From: Geminisphaera colitermitum TAV2
Lineage (GTDB): Bacteria > Verrucomicrobiota > Verrucomicrobiia > Opitutales > Opitutaceae
Length of the DNA stretch: 64,000 nt
NCBI RefSeq assembly: GCF_000171235.2
Contig: NZ_ABEA03000104.1
Span: 35,001 to 99,000 of the forward strand
Direction of reading: 5' to 3'
The notes beneath the pieces were generated by a model that was not told where the DNA came from, ran no database searches, and worked only from the letters and a program-made list of their open reading frames with translations. How positions within the stretch are numbered: the stretch's first letter is position 1; the number at the start of each line of letters is the position of its first letter. The translations under genes and the position numbers were made by a program. This document shows positions 1 through 10,620 of this stretch, piece after piece.

Positions 1-1890
<1,890 letters not shown>

Positions 1891-1995
1891 TGCAAATCTC
1901 TACTGGTTCCTAGGCGTTTATTTAACCTCCTTACATAAGGACAAAACAAAAGACTCAGACTTTACACTTTCTCCATTAATCTTGGAGATCCACTT

Positions 1996-2110
1996 CCTGG
2001 TAATTATATGCCGGGGGTTCCACCCGTTCCCATCCCGAACACGGCCGTTAAGCCCCGAGCAGCTGATGGTAGTCGAGCGTTAGGCTCTGCGAGAGTAGGT
2101 TGTTGCCAGG
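1996..2110 (+). rRNA. rrf: 5S ribosomal RNA
   Basis: The segment contains the conserved 5S core CCCATCCCGAACACGG, followed by a typical GAGAGTAGGT segment. The ends CCTGG and CCAGG pair to close helix I. It follows the 23S gene in the same orientation and is followed at once by a strong terminator, so it is the last gene of the rRNA operon. The ends are accurate to a few bases. Confidence 0.95.
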
Positions 2111-2115
2111 TTTAT

Positions 2116-2156
2116 GACCCGAATACTGCAAAAACAGTGTTCGGGTCTTTTTTTTA
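2116..2156 (+). terminator. intrinsic terminator of the rRNA operon
   Basis: The arms GACCCGAATACTG and CAGTGTTCGGGTC form a long stem around a short A-rich loop, followed by a run of about nine T. It lies five bases after the 5S gene. Confidence 0.9.
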
Positions 2157-2225
2157 ATCTCCTAATTCCAAGACGGTTATTTGCTTTTTGACCACCCTGA
2201 ATCCCCATGGAACTTCCCTCAACTG

Positions 2226-2438
2226 TCAGATCTCATCATGACTACTTTTGAAAATGGCGCGGGTCACGGGGGCGGCGTCGGCTGCGCAGAGGACGGTCAG
2301 TTGGGCGAGGCGCGTGAGGTGCTGGGCGGGGGACCAGTTGAGGCGGTTTTGGTGAGTGTAGTCGATGTCGGGCCAGCGTCCGTCGGGCGAAAGGATTTGA
2401 ATGATCCGGGCGAAGTCGGCGGGTGTTCCGGCAAACAT
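2226..2438 (-). pseudogene. probable remnant of a polysaccharide lyase (PL8-like N-terminal segment)
   Basis: This is a 70-codon frame downstream of the pseudopilin gene on the same strand. Its segment SPDGRWPDIDYTHQNRL, followed by HLTRLAQL, resembles the start of the catalytic alpha-toroid of PL8-type lyases, which carry a D-G-x-W-x-D-I-D-Y pattern. The frame stops soon afterwards, while such enzymes run to 700 residues or more, so only a fragment is left. The open frame extends a little upstream of the ATG without a signal peptide. The assignment comes from pattern memory only. The rest of 2157-2571 shows no other gene. Confidence 0.35.
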
Positions 2439-2571
2439 TGGCCCGATGTGGAGGATGCAGCAGGCACAAACCGTAGTTCGGAGTTTCAGCCCGCACCGGA
2501 GGATTTGCGATCCGCGGTGTTTGGGAACGCCGATCCCCTGATCGGCTTTTTCCCGGACGGACGGCGGTGCG

Positions 2572-3228
2572 TCACTTCACGGCAGTGGCGGCGACATGCC
2601 AGTCGAAGTAGAGGTTGTTGCGATGTCGTCCGTGGACGGGTTCGGCGGGGACCTTGTCATCGTATCCGGAATCCTTCAATAGATTGCCCTTATCGATGTC
2701 CTTCAGGGCAATCGTGCGGGAATGGTTGCCGACCTCGCTGTATTGGTGGCTCGGATATTGCGGGGATGTGACCGTGCCGGTGCCCTTGTAACCCCAGACG
2801 TATTTTATTTCGTCTCCGCTGGTATCCTTGGGGTTGGGGTTGAGCATGAGGAACGGGCCGTTGCGGTTAGGGGTTTTCTTGAGCCAGAGGCTGCAAAAGT
2901 AGGAGTCGGGTAGATTGGAATCGGGGTTGCTCCTGACTCCGTCAGCGAGGCCGATGTAGGGGGCGAGGATGTTGGGCAGGTGATTCGTCTGACTGCCGAT
3001 GTTGGTGTGGATAACGTAGGTGTTGGCCGGGCCGGGGAGTTTGTCGCGGTTGTCGTTTAGGTATTGCTGGATTGCGATGCCCCACTGGCGAAGGCCGGTG
3101 ACACACCGGGCGTTGGCGGCGGCTGCCCGGGCTTTGCCAGCGACGGGGATGATGATCGCCGCCAGAATGCCAATAATGGCGATGACGGTAAGAAGTTCGA
3201 TGAGAGTGAAGGCGCGGCTGTTTTTCAT
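2572..3228 (-). CDS. type II secretion-style pseudopilin (prepilin-type N-terminal cleavage protein)
   Basis: This 218-residue secreted protein has a class III (prepilin) signal. After a short basic leader, residues 6-12 read AFTLIEL, with the Glu at +5 and a following hydrophobic helix to about residue 31. The C-terminus holds a D-W-H-V-A segment of the kind seen in the many H-X9-DG pseudopilin-like proteins of Planctomycetota and Verrucomicrobiota. These are processed by a prepilin peptidase; their individual functions are mostly unknown. The gene diverges from the LacI gene, and a shared 14-bp operator lies between them. Oddly, the ATG directly abuts a tract of 11 C (in the coding sense), so no Shine-Dalgarno sequence is present. 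Confidence 0.85.
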   Translation of the reverse strand: MKNSRAFTLIELLTVIAIIGILAAIIIPVAGKARAAAANARCVTGLRQWGIAIQQYLNDNRDKLPGPANTYVIHTNIGSQTNHLPNILAPYIGLADGVRSNPDSNLPDSYFCSLWLKKTPNRNGPFLMLNPNPKDTSGDEIKYVWGYKGTGTVTSPQYPSHQYSEVGNHSRTIALKDIDKGNLLKDSGYDDKVPAEPVHGRHRNNLYFDWHVAATAVK

Positions 3229-3239
3229 GGGGGGGGGGG
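3229..3239. repeat. G11 homopolymer abutting a start codon
   Basis: Eleven G (C on the coding strand of the pseudopilin gene) touch the ATG at 3228 directly, where the ribosome binding site should be. The tract continues as A-GGAG, the form shared by many tracts in this window. A length change would alter the translation initiation region. Confidence 0.9.
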
Positions 3240-3310
3240 AGGAGTGCTGTGCTGAAAAAGCATGGGAGCCACAAATGGCAGATTCTTTTGGGGCAACAAT
3301 TATGTTTGAT

Positions 3311-3324
3311 TTCTAACTGTAGAA
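3311..3324. promoter_or_regulatory. candidate LacI operator, copy 1
   Basis: TTCTAACTGTAGAA lies between the divergent pseudopilin and lacI genes, 24 bases before the lacI ATG. Its exact reverse complement is found at 4435-4448, between lacI and the PEP-CTERM gene. The pairing suggests that the local LacI protein controls both itself and the genes on either side. Confidence 0.6.
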
Positions 3325-3347
3325 TCCACACGCCTGAAGCCCGCTCT

Positions 3348-4385
3348 ATGACGACCCCGCGAATTACCATCCGCCATATTGCCGACGACGTTGGCCTGCA
3401 TTTCACAACCGTGGCGCTTGCTCTGCGCAACAGCCCGAAAATCCGGCAGGCAACGCGCGAAAAAATCCAGGCGTCGGCGGCGCGCCTTGGCTACCGGCCC
3501 GACCCGGCGCTTACCGCGCTCAACGCCTACCGCAAAACCGTTCGCTCTCCGCATTATCAGGCCACGCTCGCATGGCTCAATAACTGGCCGCGACAGGAGG
3601 ACCTGCTGGCCAACGATACCTTCCGGGAATACTTCGAGGGTGCCAATGCGCGTGCCCGGGAGTTGGGTTATCGACTGGAAACGTTCTGGCTTCACGAGGA
3701 GGGGCTTCCGTTGCCGAAGCTCGGTCGCGTGCTCAAGGCCCGCGGCATTCAGGGATTGTTGCTGGCCCCGCAGCCAAACTCCGAGTTGGTCATCGATTTC
3801 GATTTTGCCGGTTTCTCGGCCGTGTCGTTTGGCTACAGTTTGCTCTCCCCGGCCCTGCATGTCGTCACCAGCCACAACTTCCGCAACATGTGGCTGATGC
3901 TTTCCCACCTCGAAGCGCTCGGCTACCGCCGGATAGGGCTGCGCATCGACAAGGGGTGGGACAAAAAAGTGGGCTTTGCTTACTGGGGTTGTGCAAGGGC
4001 TTATGAGGATGAATGCAAACATCCGTTGGAAATCATCCGAATGGAGGCGTCTGATCAGTTGCTTGCCGACATCGAAAAACTCCGCCCGGACGTGATCGTT
4101 TCCCACACCGCGATTTACGAGAAACTGAGGATGCTGGGCGTGAGGATACCCAGAGACGTTGCTTTCGCCAACCTCGACACCCGGCGCGGTGGCGACGTGG
4201 CGGGCATCTGCCAGAACAGTCTGCTCATCGGGCGCAAAGCCGTGGACATACTCGTCGGCATGTTGCACGGCGGCGAAACCGGTGTCCCCGAAATGCCACT
4301 ACATCTCTTGGTGGACAGCACCTGGCAGTCCGGCCCCTCGTTGCCGGATCGGAACAAGGCTGCCTGGCGGAACGCCGGTGTCTGA
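3348..4385 (+). CDS. LacI-family transcriptional regulator
   Basis: The predicted 345-residue repressor starts at the ATG at 3348; the open frame runs further upstream without support. Residues 5-50 form the LacI helix-turn-helix and hinge helix (ITIRHIADDVGLHFTTVALA, then RLGYRPDPAL). A periplasmic-binding-protein-like sensor domain follows, presumably for a sugar or oligosaccharide. Identical inverted 14-bp sites flank the gene, which supports local autoregulation and control of the pseudopilin, the PEP-CTERM protein and the polysaccharide lyase next to it. A G16 tract follows the stop codon. The ligand cannot be told from the sequence. Confidence 0.9.
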   Translation: MTTPRITIRHIADDVGLHFTTVALALRNSPKIRQATREKIQASAARLGYRPDPALTALNAYRKTVRSPHYQATLAWLNNWPRQEDLLANDTFREYFEGANARARELGYRLETFWLHEEGLPLPKLGRVLKARGIQGLLLAPQPNSELVIDFDFAGFSAVSFGYSLLSPALHVVTSHNFRNMWLMLSHLEALGYRRIGLRIDKGWDKKVGFAYWGCARAYEDECKHPLEIIRMEASDQLLADIEKLRPDVIVSHTAIYEKLRMLGVRIPRDVAFANLDTRRGGDVAGICQNSLLIGRKAVDILVGMLHGGETGVPEMPLHLLVDSTWQSGPSLPDRNKAAWRNAGV

Positions 4386-4387
4386 GC

Positions 4388-4403
4388 GGGGGGGGGGGGG
4401 GGG
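4388..4403. repeat. G16 homopolymer tract
   Basis: Sixteen G follow the lacI stop codon and are continued as A-GGGGG-A-GG. The tract lies between lacI and the candidate operator of the PEP-CTERM gene, so its length could change the spacing in the leader or promoter region. Confidence 0.9.
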
Positions 4404-4434
4404 AGGGGGAGGCAGGAGGAAAACAAAGGGGAAA

Positions 4435-4448
4435 TTCTACAGTTAGAA
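4435..4448. promoter_or_regulatory. candidate LacI operator, copy 2 (inverted)
   Basis: TTCTACAGTTAGAA is the exact reverse complement of the site at 3311-3324. It lies 92 bases before the ATG of the PEP-CTERM gene. An exact 14-bp match on both sides of a repressor gene is unlikely by chance. Confidence 0.6.
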
Positions 4449-4540
4449 GGCGGATGACATTGTTCGTCCCCGCAGATTGGGCGCATAAGGGCGGCATGTT
4501 TCCTCCGACCGCAAATCCGTCCTCTACAAACCCAACCGCC

Positions 4541-5455
4541 ATGAAATCACCCTGCTCTCCTGTCCGCGTCTTTTTTGTCCTGATGCTTATCGCCACCGTC
4601 TTGGGACTGGCTGGCACAACAACGCAAAGCTTCGCCAGTGTCCTCGGCTACTGGCGTTTCGAAAACGGAACGAACCTTTACCTCGATTCCAGCGGCAATG
4701 GCATGGACTTGAACAGCACGGGCGGAACCGTCACCTCTCTCCTCCTGCCAGAAACCGGGGCCGGTTCGCACTTTGGTCCGTTGGTTCCGAACACGGGGGA
4801 CTCGAATCTTCGCGGCGCCAACTTTGGCGATCAGGCGGGGCTGCTGCGGCGCACCACCTCCACAGGTATCCTGAAACTCACTACGGCGTTCACCGTCGAG
4901 GCATTCGTCAATGTCGCGACAACCAGCGCGACGGGCAACCGCTACATCGCTTCGCGCTGGATTTCCAACAGCACCACAAAGGAATGCAGTTGGAGCTTCG
5001 GGGTGAACAGCGCGGGCGTGTTGATTGGAAGGGTCAGTGCCGATGGGACGGCCGCCACCACATTCAACTCCACGCTTACTCTCACCGCGGGGGTGGATTA
5101 TTACGTGGGTTTTTCCTTTGACCTGAACAACCAGGCATCGGGAGTGACCTTTTATCTGCAAGATCTCAACGGCGGCGAATTGCAGACAAAAAGCTTCGCG
5201 CACAGTTTCAGCACCTTTTACGGCACGCCGAATGCGCAGTTCACCATCGGAGCGTTGCAGGGCACAAGCGCCTCAAACATGGAAGGCGGCTGGTCGGGTT
5301 TGATTGATGAAGTCAGGCTCTCGAACACGGTCCTGACCTCGTCGCAGTTGCTTGCCGCGTCGATTCCGGAACCCGCCAATGCCGGGTTGCTCGTGGCCGG
5401 CCTTTGCGCGGCTGTGTTTTTACTTCAATCCATTCGCCGCCGCTTCCGGCATTAA
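4541..5455 (+). CDS. LamG/concanavalin-like PEP-CTERM surface protein
   Basis: The secreted protein has about 304 residues from the ATG at 4541. An N-terminal signal segment comes first (VFFVLMLIATVLGLAG). A laminin-G/concanavalin-like jelly-roll domain follows, opening with LGYWRFENGTNLYLDSSGNG, the usual start of LamG-like domains that bind glycans. The C-terminus carries IPEPANAG, a hydrophobic helix and a basic tail (RRRFRH), which is the PEP-CTERM signal read by exosortase systems. The gene lies 32 bases before a polysaccharide lyase gene, so the two are probably cotranscribed. No exosortase is in the window. Confidence 0.8.
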   Translation: MKSPCSPVRVFFVLMLIATVLGLAGTTTQSFASVLGYWRFENGTNLYLDSSGNGMDLNSTGGTVTSLLLPETGAGSHFGPLVPNTGDSNLRGANFGDQAGLLRRTTSTGILKLTTAFTVEAFVNVATTSATGNRYIASRWISNSTTKECSWSFGVNSAGVLIGRVSADGTAATTFNSTLTLTAGVDYYVGFSFDLNNQASGVTFYLQDLNGGELQTKSFAHSFSTFYGTPNAQFTIGALQGTSASNMEGGWSGLIDEVRLSNTVLTSSQLLAASIPEPANAGLLVAGLCAAVFLLQSIRRRFRH

Positions 5456-5487
5456 CCTCAATCCGCACCGCACGACCAACTCCGGCC

Positions 5488-6381
5488 ATGATGTCGTTTC
5501 GCTCATTTGTTATTTTTTCACTTCCGCTTCTTTTGTCTGCGCTTGCCTGGGCAGACGAGCCTTCGGCAGCCGCGCCGCTCCAGCTTCAGCCCCTGCAACT
5601 CGATGAGGATTTCGAAAGCGGGACGTTGAACCAGCCGCCTTGGAGCATCCAATGGCTGCCTGCCGACGCGGCGAATGTGGCCGTCCAGTCCGATATCGTC
5701 CGCGCCGGGAAGCATGCGGTTCGCATCGTCAATCGTCCTGAAGACGAAGGCCGCGCTTGTGAACGCACCGAACTGGTGAACAAACACGGTGGGTTGAAGT
5801 GGGGAAACGAATACTGGATCGGTTTCAGCTTTTATTTGAAGAACTGGCAAACGAGCCGGTTCGGCGAAATGGTGCACCAGTTCCATGCCGCAGCCCACAA
5901 GGGAGACCATACGTGGCGTTCCGGACGCAACATCACTTCGATCTTCATCGAGAAGGGTGAAATGCAATTGCAGGTAATCACCAAGCCGCATGACGGCCCC
6001 GCACGCGGTCCGGCGTCGGCGGTTCCAGTGTGGAAGGCTTCGGTTGAAAGCGACGTGTGGCAGGATTGGGTGATCCATGTCCGTCCGTCCCCGGAGGAAA
6101 ACGGGTTGCTGGAAGTTTGGCGCAACGGACAGCGGCTCTACGTCCAACAGGGGCCGAATGTCGATCTGCTGGACGAGGGCGGGCGTCCTGCCGGGCAGAG
6201 TTATTACATCAAGTGCGGCGTCTATAACTGGACATGGAAATCCGGGCGTCACGATGTGCCCGACCGGGAAATTTATTATGACGAAGTGCGCATCGGTCAC
6301 GTGGAAGCCGGCTACACCGGAGGCTACGACGGCGTGGCCCCCGGAAACCGCGACAGCTCGGCGAAGCCGCGGACGGATTAA
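5488..6381 (+). CDS. secreted polysaccharide lyase (heparin-lyase-I-like fold)
   Basis: The protein is about 297 residues from the double ATG at 5488/5491, with a clear signal peptide (SFRSFVIFSLPLLLSALAWA). The mature part opens with DEDFESG and contains ERTELVNK, YWIGFSFYLKNW, MVHQFHAA and YIKCGVYNW. These are the recurring strands of the polysaccharide-lyase/heparin-lyase-I family (Pfam PF14099), which has a beta-jelly-roll fold and cleaves uronic-acid-containing glycans. The substrate cannot be told. It is the last gene of the LacI cassette. Its TAA stop codon overlaps the first TA of the transposon-like element at 6379-6557. Confidence 0.75.
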   Translation: MMSFRSFVIFSLPLLLSALAWADEPSAAAPLQLQPLQLDEDFESGTLNQPPWSIQWLPADAANVAVQSDIVRAGKHAVRIVNRPEDEGRACERTELVNKHGGLKWGNEYWIGFSFYLKNWQTSRFGEMVHQFHAAAHKGDHTWRSGRNITSIFIEKGEMQLQVITKPHDGPARGPASAVPVWKASVESDVWQDWVIHVRPSPEENGLLEVWRNGQRLYVQQGPNVDLLDEGGRPAGQSYYIKCGVYNWTWKSGRHDVPDREIYYDEVRIGHVEAGYTGGYDGVAPGNRDSSAKPRTD

Positions 6382-6557
6382 CGCAATCTCAAGAAAGTCG
6401 TAGCCATATCCTATCCGGTAGGGAGACCTCTCCGAGGCCTCCGTTGTGCGTGGTGAAAGGATGCGAAACGCATAGGTGGATGGCGCGTGGTTTCGGAGGC
6501 CTCGGAGAGGCCTCCCTACCGTTAAAACAACGGCTGCATCTCAACTGAAAAGCTCTA
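6379..6557. repeat. 180-bp TIR element (MITE-like), copy A, degenerate left end
   Basis: The core has long inverted arms (GGTAGGGAGACCTCTCCGAG and CTCGGAGAGGCCTCCCTACC) inside outer terminal repeats related to TAGAGCAGTTTCA. It fills the whole gap between two convergent genes. Its left TA lies in the TAA stop of the lyase gene and its right TA in the TAG stop of the MFS gene. Copies B, C and D are at 14760, 24204 and 50768. Confidence 0.8.
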
Positions 6558-7799
6558 GCGGGTGCGTTTGGGGCGTTTTTCCACCTCGGGCAGGAAGCCG
6601 GTGACGAGGCCGATCAGAGGGAGGAAGGCGCAGACGTTGAACACGAAGCCGATGCTCGTGTGGTCGGCCAGCGTGCCGAGTGCCGCCGAACCAATGCCCG
6701 CAATGCCAAACGCAAAGCCAAAAAACACTCCCGCCACCAAGCCCACACGTCCGGGGATCAGCTCCTGCGCATACACGAGGATGGCCGAAAACGCCGACGC
6801 GAGGATGAAGCCGATCATCACCGAGAAAACCACCACCCACGTCAGCGGGAGATGCGGCAGCGCGAGCGTGAACGGAGCCACGCCAAGAATGGAGGTCCAG
6901 ATTACGCTTTTGCGTCCGATGCGGTCGCCCACCGGACCGCCGACAATCGTGCCCGCCGCCACCGCAAACAGAAACACGAACAGGCAAATCTGCGCGGCTT
7001 GCAGCGAGACGCCGAATTTGTCGATGAGGTAGAACGTGTAGTAGTTGGTCAGGCTGACGAGGTAGATGTATTTGGAAAAAATCAGCGCGGAGAGAATCGT
7101 GAGCGCAAGGATCACAGTGCGTTTTGGCAGGCGCAGAGCGGTAGTGGAATTTTTGTTACAGCTGTCGCGGGAGGGGGATGCGGCGCGTGCGTGCGCTGCC
7201 TGGAGGAGGCGGGCCTTATACCAGTTGCCGACGCGTGCCAGCACGATGATCGCCACCAGCGCGAGGAGCGTGAACCAAAGGGTGTGCGGCAGGCCGCGCG
7301 GGATGATGACCGCCGCCGCCAGCAGCGGGCCAAGCGAGGAGCCGAAATTGCCGCCCACTTGGAAGATGGATTGCGCCAGGCCAAATTTGCCGCCCGACGC
7401 CATGCGGGCCATGCGAGAGGCCTCAGGATGGAAGATCGAGGAGCCGGTGCCGACAAGCGCCGCCGCCGCGAGCAGCATGGGAAAGCCATGCGCAAGGCCG
7501 AGCATGACAAGGCCGATGAGCGTGAGCGTCATGCCGATGGCGAGCGAGTAGGGCTTGGGGTGCTTGTCCGTGTAGCTGCCGACAACGGGTTGAAGGATCG
7601 AGGCGGTGAGTTGATTGACCAGTGTGATGAGTCCGATCTGCGTGAAGCTGAGTTGAAAGGTGTCTTTCAGCAGCGGGTAAATCGCAGGCACGATGGCTTG
7701 GACCGTGTCGTTGAGCATGTGCGACACGCTGAGCGCAATGAGCACGCTCAAGACGGTTCCTTCGGCGGCGGTGGTGCCATGCGCCTGTTTTGTAGTCAT
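6555..7799 (-). CDS. fsr: MFS transporter, fosmidomycin-resistance (Fsr) type
   Basis: The protein has 414 residues and about 12 hydrophobic segments. It contains HMLNDTVQAIVPAIYPLLK near the N-terminus and a G-S-Y-T-D-K-H-P loop after TM2. GTGSSIFHPEASRMARMASG is the signature of the Fsr branch of drug and sugar efflux carriers in the inner membrane. It is a proton-driven exporter by family knowledge; its natural substrate is unknown. The gene ends with a TAG that belongs to the terminal repeat of element copy A. It is unlinked in function to its neighbours. Confidence 0.85.
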   Translation of the reverse strand: MTTKQAHGTTAAEGTVLSVLIALSVSHMLNDTVQAIVPAIYPLLKDTFQLSFTQIGLITLVNQLTASILQPVVGSYTDKHPKPYSLAIGMTLTLIGLVMLGLAHGFPMLLAAAALVGTGSSIFHPEASRMARMASGGKFGLAQSIFQVGGNFGSSLGPLLAAAVIIPRGLPHTLWFTLLALVAIIVLARVGNWYKARLLQAAHARAASPSRDSCNKNSTTALRLPKRTVILALTILSALIFSKYIYLVSLTNYYTFYLIDKFGVSLQAAQICLFVFLFAVAAGTIVGGPVGDRIGRKSVIWTSILGVAPFTLALPHLPLTWVVVFSVMIGFILASAFSAILVYAQELIPGRVGLVAGVFFGFAFGIAGIGSAALGTLADHTSIGFVFNVCAFLPLIGLVTGFLPEVEKRPKRTR

Positions 7800-7816
7800 A
7801 AAATGGATATTCGGAG

Positions 7817-7949
7817 TTTGGTGTGCGGTGATTCATCACCGCTTTGGACGGCGAGATTTATCGCGCTGCACTGTGGTGCCCGGCGGGGGGGGGGAGGGCG
7901 GGCCGTTGAAACGGCCCGTCAAAGCGGCGATGAATCGCCGCACTCCAAA
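7817..7949. repeat. palindromic repeat (CGGCGATTCATCGCCG family), copy 1, with G10 tract
   Basis: Inverted outer arms (GTGCGGTGATTCATCACC and GCGGCGATGAATCGCCGCAC) enclose a second inverted pair, GGGCCGTTGAAACGGCCC. A related copy lies at 17911-18027. Here the segment before the inner hairpin contains G10 (7885-7894), where the other copy has GGCGGAGTAGG, so the tract looks like a local expansion. It lies between fsr and glyQS. Confidence 0.8.
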
Positions 7950-7961
7950 TGGGTCGCCCGT

Positions 7962-9488
7962 TTACCACACCTGCTCGTCGAGCAGGGCGAAGAGTTCGGC
8001 CTCGGTGATGCGTTTTTGTTGCATCGTGTCGCGGTCACGAAGGGTGAAGGTGCCGTCTTTTTCGATCGTTTCGAAGTCGATCGTCACGCACCACGGCGTG
8101 CCGATTTCGTCCTGACGGCGATAGCGGCGGCCCACGGCGCCGGACTCGTCGTAGAAGGCGGTGTACTTGCGTTTGATTTTTTTGTAGAGTTCCTGCGCGC
8201 GAGCGGTGAGTTCCTCCTTGTTTTTCAGGAGCGGGAGCACGGCGACTTTGACCGGAGCAATGCGCGGGGAGAGGCGGAGCACGACGCGTTTTTCCACGTT
8301 GCCCTTCTCGTCCTTGACTTCCTCTTCGGAATAACCGGCGCAGAGGACGGCGAGGAAAATGCGGTCGAGGCCGACGGCGGGTTCGATGACGTGGGGGACG
8401 AATTTTTTCTTCGTGGCCTCGTCAAAGATTTCCTGCGGTTTGCCGCTGTGCTTGGCGTGTTGCGTGAGGTCGTAGTTGCCGCGCGCGGCGATACCCCAGA
8501 GTTCCTGCACGCCGAAGGGGTATTTGAACATGATGTCCGTGGTGCCGCGTGAGTAGAAGGCGAGCTTGGCTTTGGGGTGGTCGAATTCGGAGAGGTGGGA
8601 CTCGGGCAGGCCGATGCTTTTGAGCCAGTTGGCGCACCAGTTGATCCAGTGGCGGTGCCACTTGGCCCAGTCGTCGTCTTCGTGGATGAAGTATTGCATC
8701 TCCATCTGCTCGAATTCGCGGGAGCGGAAGATGAAGTTGCGCGGGGTGATTTCGTTGCGGAACGACTTGCCGGTCTGCGCGATGCCGAAGGGGAGTTTTA
8801 CGCGGCCGGTGTCCACGACGTTCTTGAAATCGACAAACATGCCTTGCGCCGTCTCGGGACGCAGCCAGGTGAGCGAGGAGTCGTCGCGCAGGGCGCCGAC
8901 GTGGGTCTCGAACATCATGTTGAAGTCGCGCGGCGCGGTGAGGCTGCCGGGTTCGCCGGTGGCGGGGGAGGGGATGAGGGGGATTTGCTCGGCGGTGGCT
9001 TCGGTAAATTCCTTGGGCTGGACGGGGGCGAGGGTGCCTTGGATGGCTTTTTTGCGTTTAAACGTCTCGGCGGCAGCCTGAAGGGTGCCGGGGATGTCTT
9101 CGTTTTCGAGGGCGGAGACGTAGCCGTGGGTGGTGCCGTCAACGACGACGGCGGCGAAAAAGAGTTGGTCGGCGCGGTAACGCTGTTTGCTGGCTTTGCA
9201 GTCAACGAGCGGGTCGGTGAAGCCGCCGACGTGGCCGGAGGCGTGCCAGACCTTGGGGTGCATGATGATGGACGATTCGATGCCCACGACGTCGTCGCGG
9301 CGGCGCACGAAGTCGTTCCACCAGCAGTCACGGATGTTCTTTTTGAGTTCTACGCCGAGCGGACCGTAATCGAAGAACCCGTTAAGGCCGCCGTAGATTT
9401 CGGAGGACGGGAAAACGAAGCCGCGGCGTTTGCAGAGCGAAACAACGGCTTCCATGAGGTTGGATGACTCGGAGGACTGCGTGGACAT
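7962..9488 (-). CDS. glyQS: glycyl-tRNA synthetase, class II dimeric type
   Basis: The 508-residue enzyme charges tRNA-Gly in the cytoplasm. Typical alpha2-type features are [20 protein letters not shown] near residues 33-52, [15 protein letters not shown], and the class II motifs [26 protein letters not shown] (motif 2 region) and [10 protein letters not shown] (motif 3, with the conserved Arg). Length and domain order are normal, with the anticodon-binding domain at the C-terminus (GTPWCVTID). Its start is followed upstream by a G12 tract (9557-9568) that separates it from the divergent folE2. Confidence 0.96.
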   Translation of the reverse strand: MSTQSSESSNLMEAVVSLCKRRGFVFPSSEIYGGLNGFFDYGPLGVELKKNIRDCWWNDFVRRRDDVVGIESSIIMHPKVWHASGHVGGFTDPLVDCKASKQRYRADQLFFAAVVVDGTTHGYVSALENEDIPGTLQAAAETFKRKKAIQGTLAPVQPKEFTEATAEQIPLIPSPATGEPGSLTAPRDFNMMFETHVGALRDDSSLTWLRPETAQGMFVDFKNVVDTGRVKLPFGIAQTGKSFRNEITPRNFIFRSREFEQMEMQYFIHEDDDWAKWHRHWINWCANWLKSIGLPESHLSEFDHPKAKLAFYSRGTTDIMFKYPFGVQELWGIAARGNYDLTQHAKHSGKPQEIFDEATKKKFVPHVIEPAVGLDRIFLAVLCAGYSEEEVKDEKGNVEKRVVLRLSPRIAPVKVAVLPLLKNKEELTARAQELYKKIKRKYTAFYDESGAVGRRYRRQDEIGTPWCVTIDFETIEKDGTFTLRDRDTMQQKRITEAELFALLDEQVW

Positions 9489-9622
9489 AAAGGGGAGACG
9501 TTAAGCGGTGGCCCGCGCCGGGGTCAATGGCGCAAGAGAAAGGGCGGGGGAGGCGAGGGGGGGGGGGGAGGAGCGGGCTCTGTTGACCCGCGTGGGTTTT
9601 GTGGTAACGGCTTGACCTTTTG

Positions 9623-10615
9623 ATGCCAAAAAGAACGTCCAAATCTGCATCCCAGGCTGTTTCCACCGTCGCCGCGCGTCCGCTGCGGAGGAAATACGAT
9701 GCGCAGTTCAAGGTGACATCTGCCTACCGGGCCGCGCTGCCGGACGTGATGCAGGCGGAAAATTCCATCGAGGGCGGGCGCGTGCCGATCCAGCACGTGG
9801 GCGTGTCGGGTTTCCGGCTGCCGTTGCGATTCCGCAACCGAGGGGGGGGGGGGAAGGGAAGGACGGTGACTTTGGAGACGTCGGTAACGGGCACGGTGTC
9901 GGTCGATGCGGCGGACAAGGGCATCAACATGAGCCGCATTGTGCGTTCGTTTTACGAACATCAGGACGACGTGTTCTCACCTGAATCGTTGCAGCGTTTA
10001 CTGGCTAAATACCGGCGGGAGGTGGGCGCGTTGTCGGCGCGGTTGCGGCTGGCGTTTTCGTATCCAATAAAACAGGACGCGCTGCGCAGCGGGCTTGCTG
10101 GCTGGCAATACTACGCGGCGGTGTTCGAGGGGCGGATGGACGGGCACGGCGTTTTTAGGAGGTTCATCGAGTTTGATTTTGTGTATTCGTCGGCCTGTCC
10201 GTGCAGCGCGGAACTGGCGGAGCACGCGCGCGATGTGCGCGGGGTTTACGCGGTGGGGCATAACCAGCGTTCCAAGGCGCGTCTGCGCGTGGAGGTGGCG
10301 CCGGGCGCGCGGTTGTCGCTGGAGGATTTGCAGCGGCACTGCGTGCGCGCGCTGCGCACCGAAACGCAGGTGATGGTGCGGCGCGAGGACGAGCAGGCGT
10401 TTGCCGAGCTCAACGGGGCCAACCTGAAATTTGTCGAGGACGCGGCGCGCCTGCTCTTCGCGGAACTCGATGCCGACCGGCGCATCGCGGACTTCGAGGT
10501 GGCGTGCGCACACTTGGAGTCGTTGCATTCGCACGACGCCGTGAGCGTGATCTGCAAGGGCGTGCCGGGCGGCTTTGCCGGGGATTTCGCGGATTTCCGC
10601 AGTCTGGTCTGCTGA
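9623..10615 (+). CDS. folE2: GTP cyclohydrolase, FolE2 type
   Basis: The 330-residue enzyme makes dihydroneopterin triphosphate from GTP, the first step of folate-type pterin synthesis. It belongs to the metal-flexible type IB family. Key signs are the I-Q-H-V-G-V-S-G opening, [18 protein letters not shown], and [13 protein letters not shown] with the metal-ligand Cys. It starts at the ATG at 9623, although a TTG sits just before it. A G12 tract (9842-9853) in the frame encodes an Arg-Gly4 stretch between two conserved strands; a change of one base there would knock out the gene. Confidence 0.93.
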   Translation: MPKRTSKSASQAVSTVAARPLRRKYDAQFKVTSAYRAALPDVMQAENSIEGGRVPIQHVGVSGFRLPLRFRNRGGGGKGRTVTLETSVTGTVSVDAADKGINMSRIVRSFYEHQDDVFSPESLQRLLAKYRREVGALSARLRLAFSYPIKQDALRSGLAGWQYYAAVFEGRMDGHGVFRRFIEFDFVYSSACPCSAELAEHARDVRGVYAVGHNQRSKARLRVEVAPGARLSLEDLQRHCVRALRTETQVMVRREDEQAFAELNGANLKFVEDAARLLFAELDADRRIADFEVACAHLESLHSHDAVSVICKGVPGGFAGDFADFRSLVC

Positions 10616-10620
10616 TTTTT

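Noticed and set aside
3300-4268. 322-codon minus-strand frame.
   Set aside because: Antisense to the LacI gene, which has clear helix-turn-helix and sensor sequence.
6660-8552. Long 630-codon plus-strand frame.
   Set aside because: It is antisense to the fsr and glyQS genes, crosses an intergenic palindrome, and has Arg/Glu-rich sequence without any domain sense.
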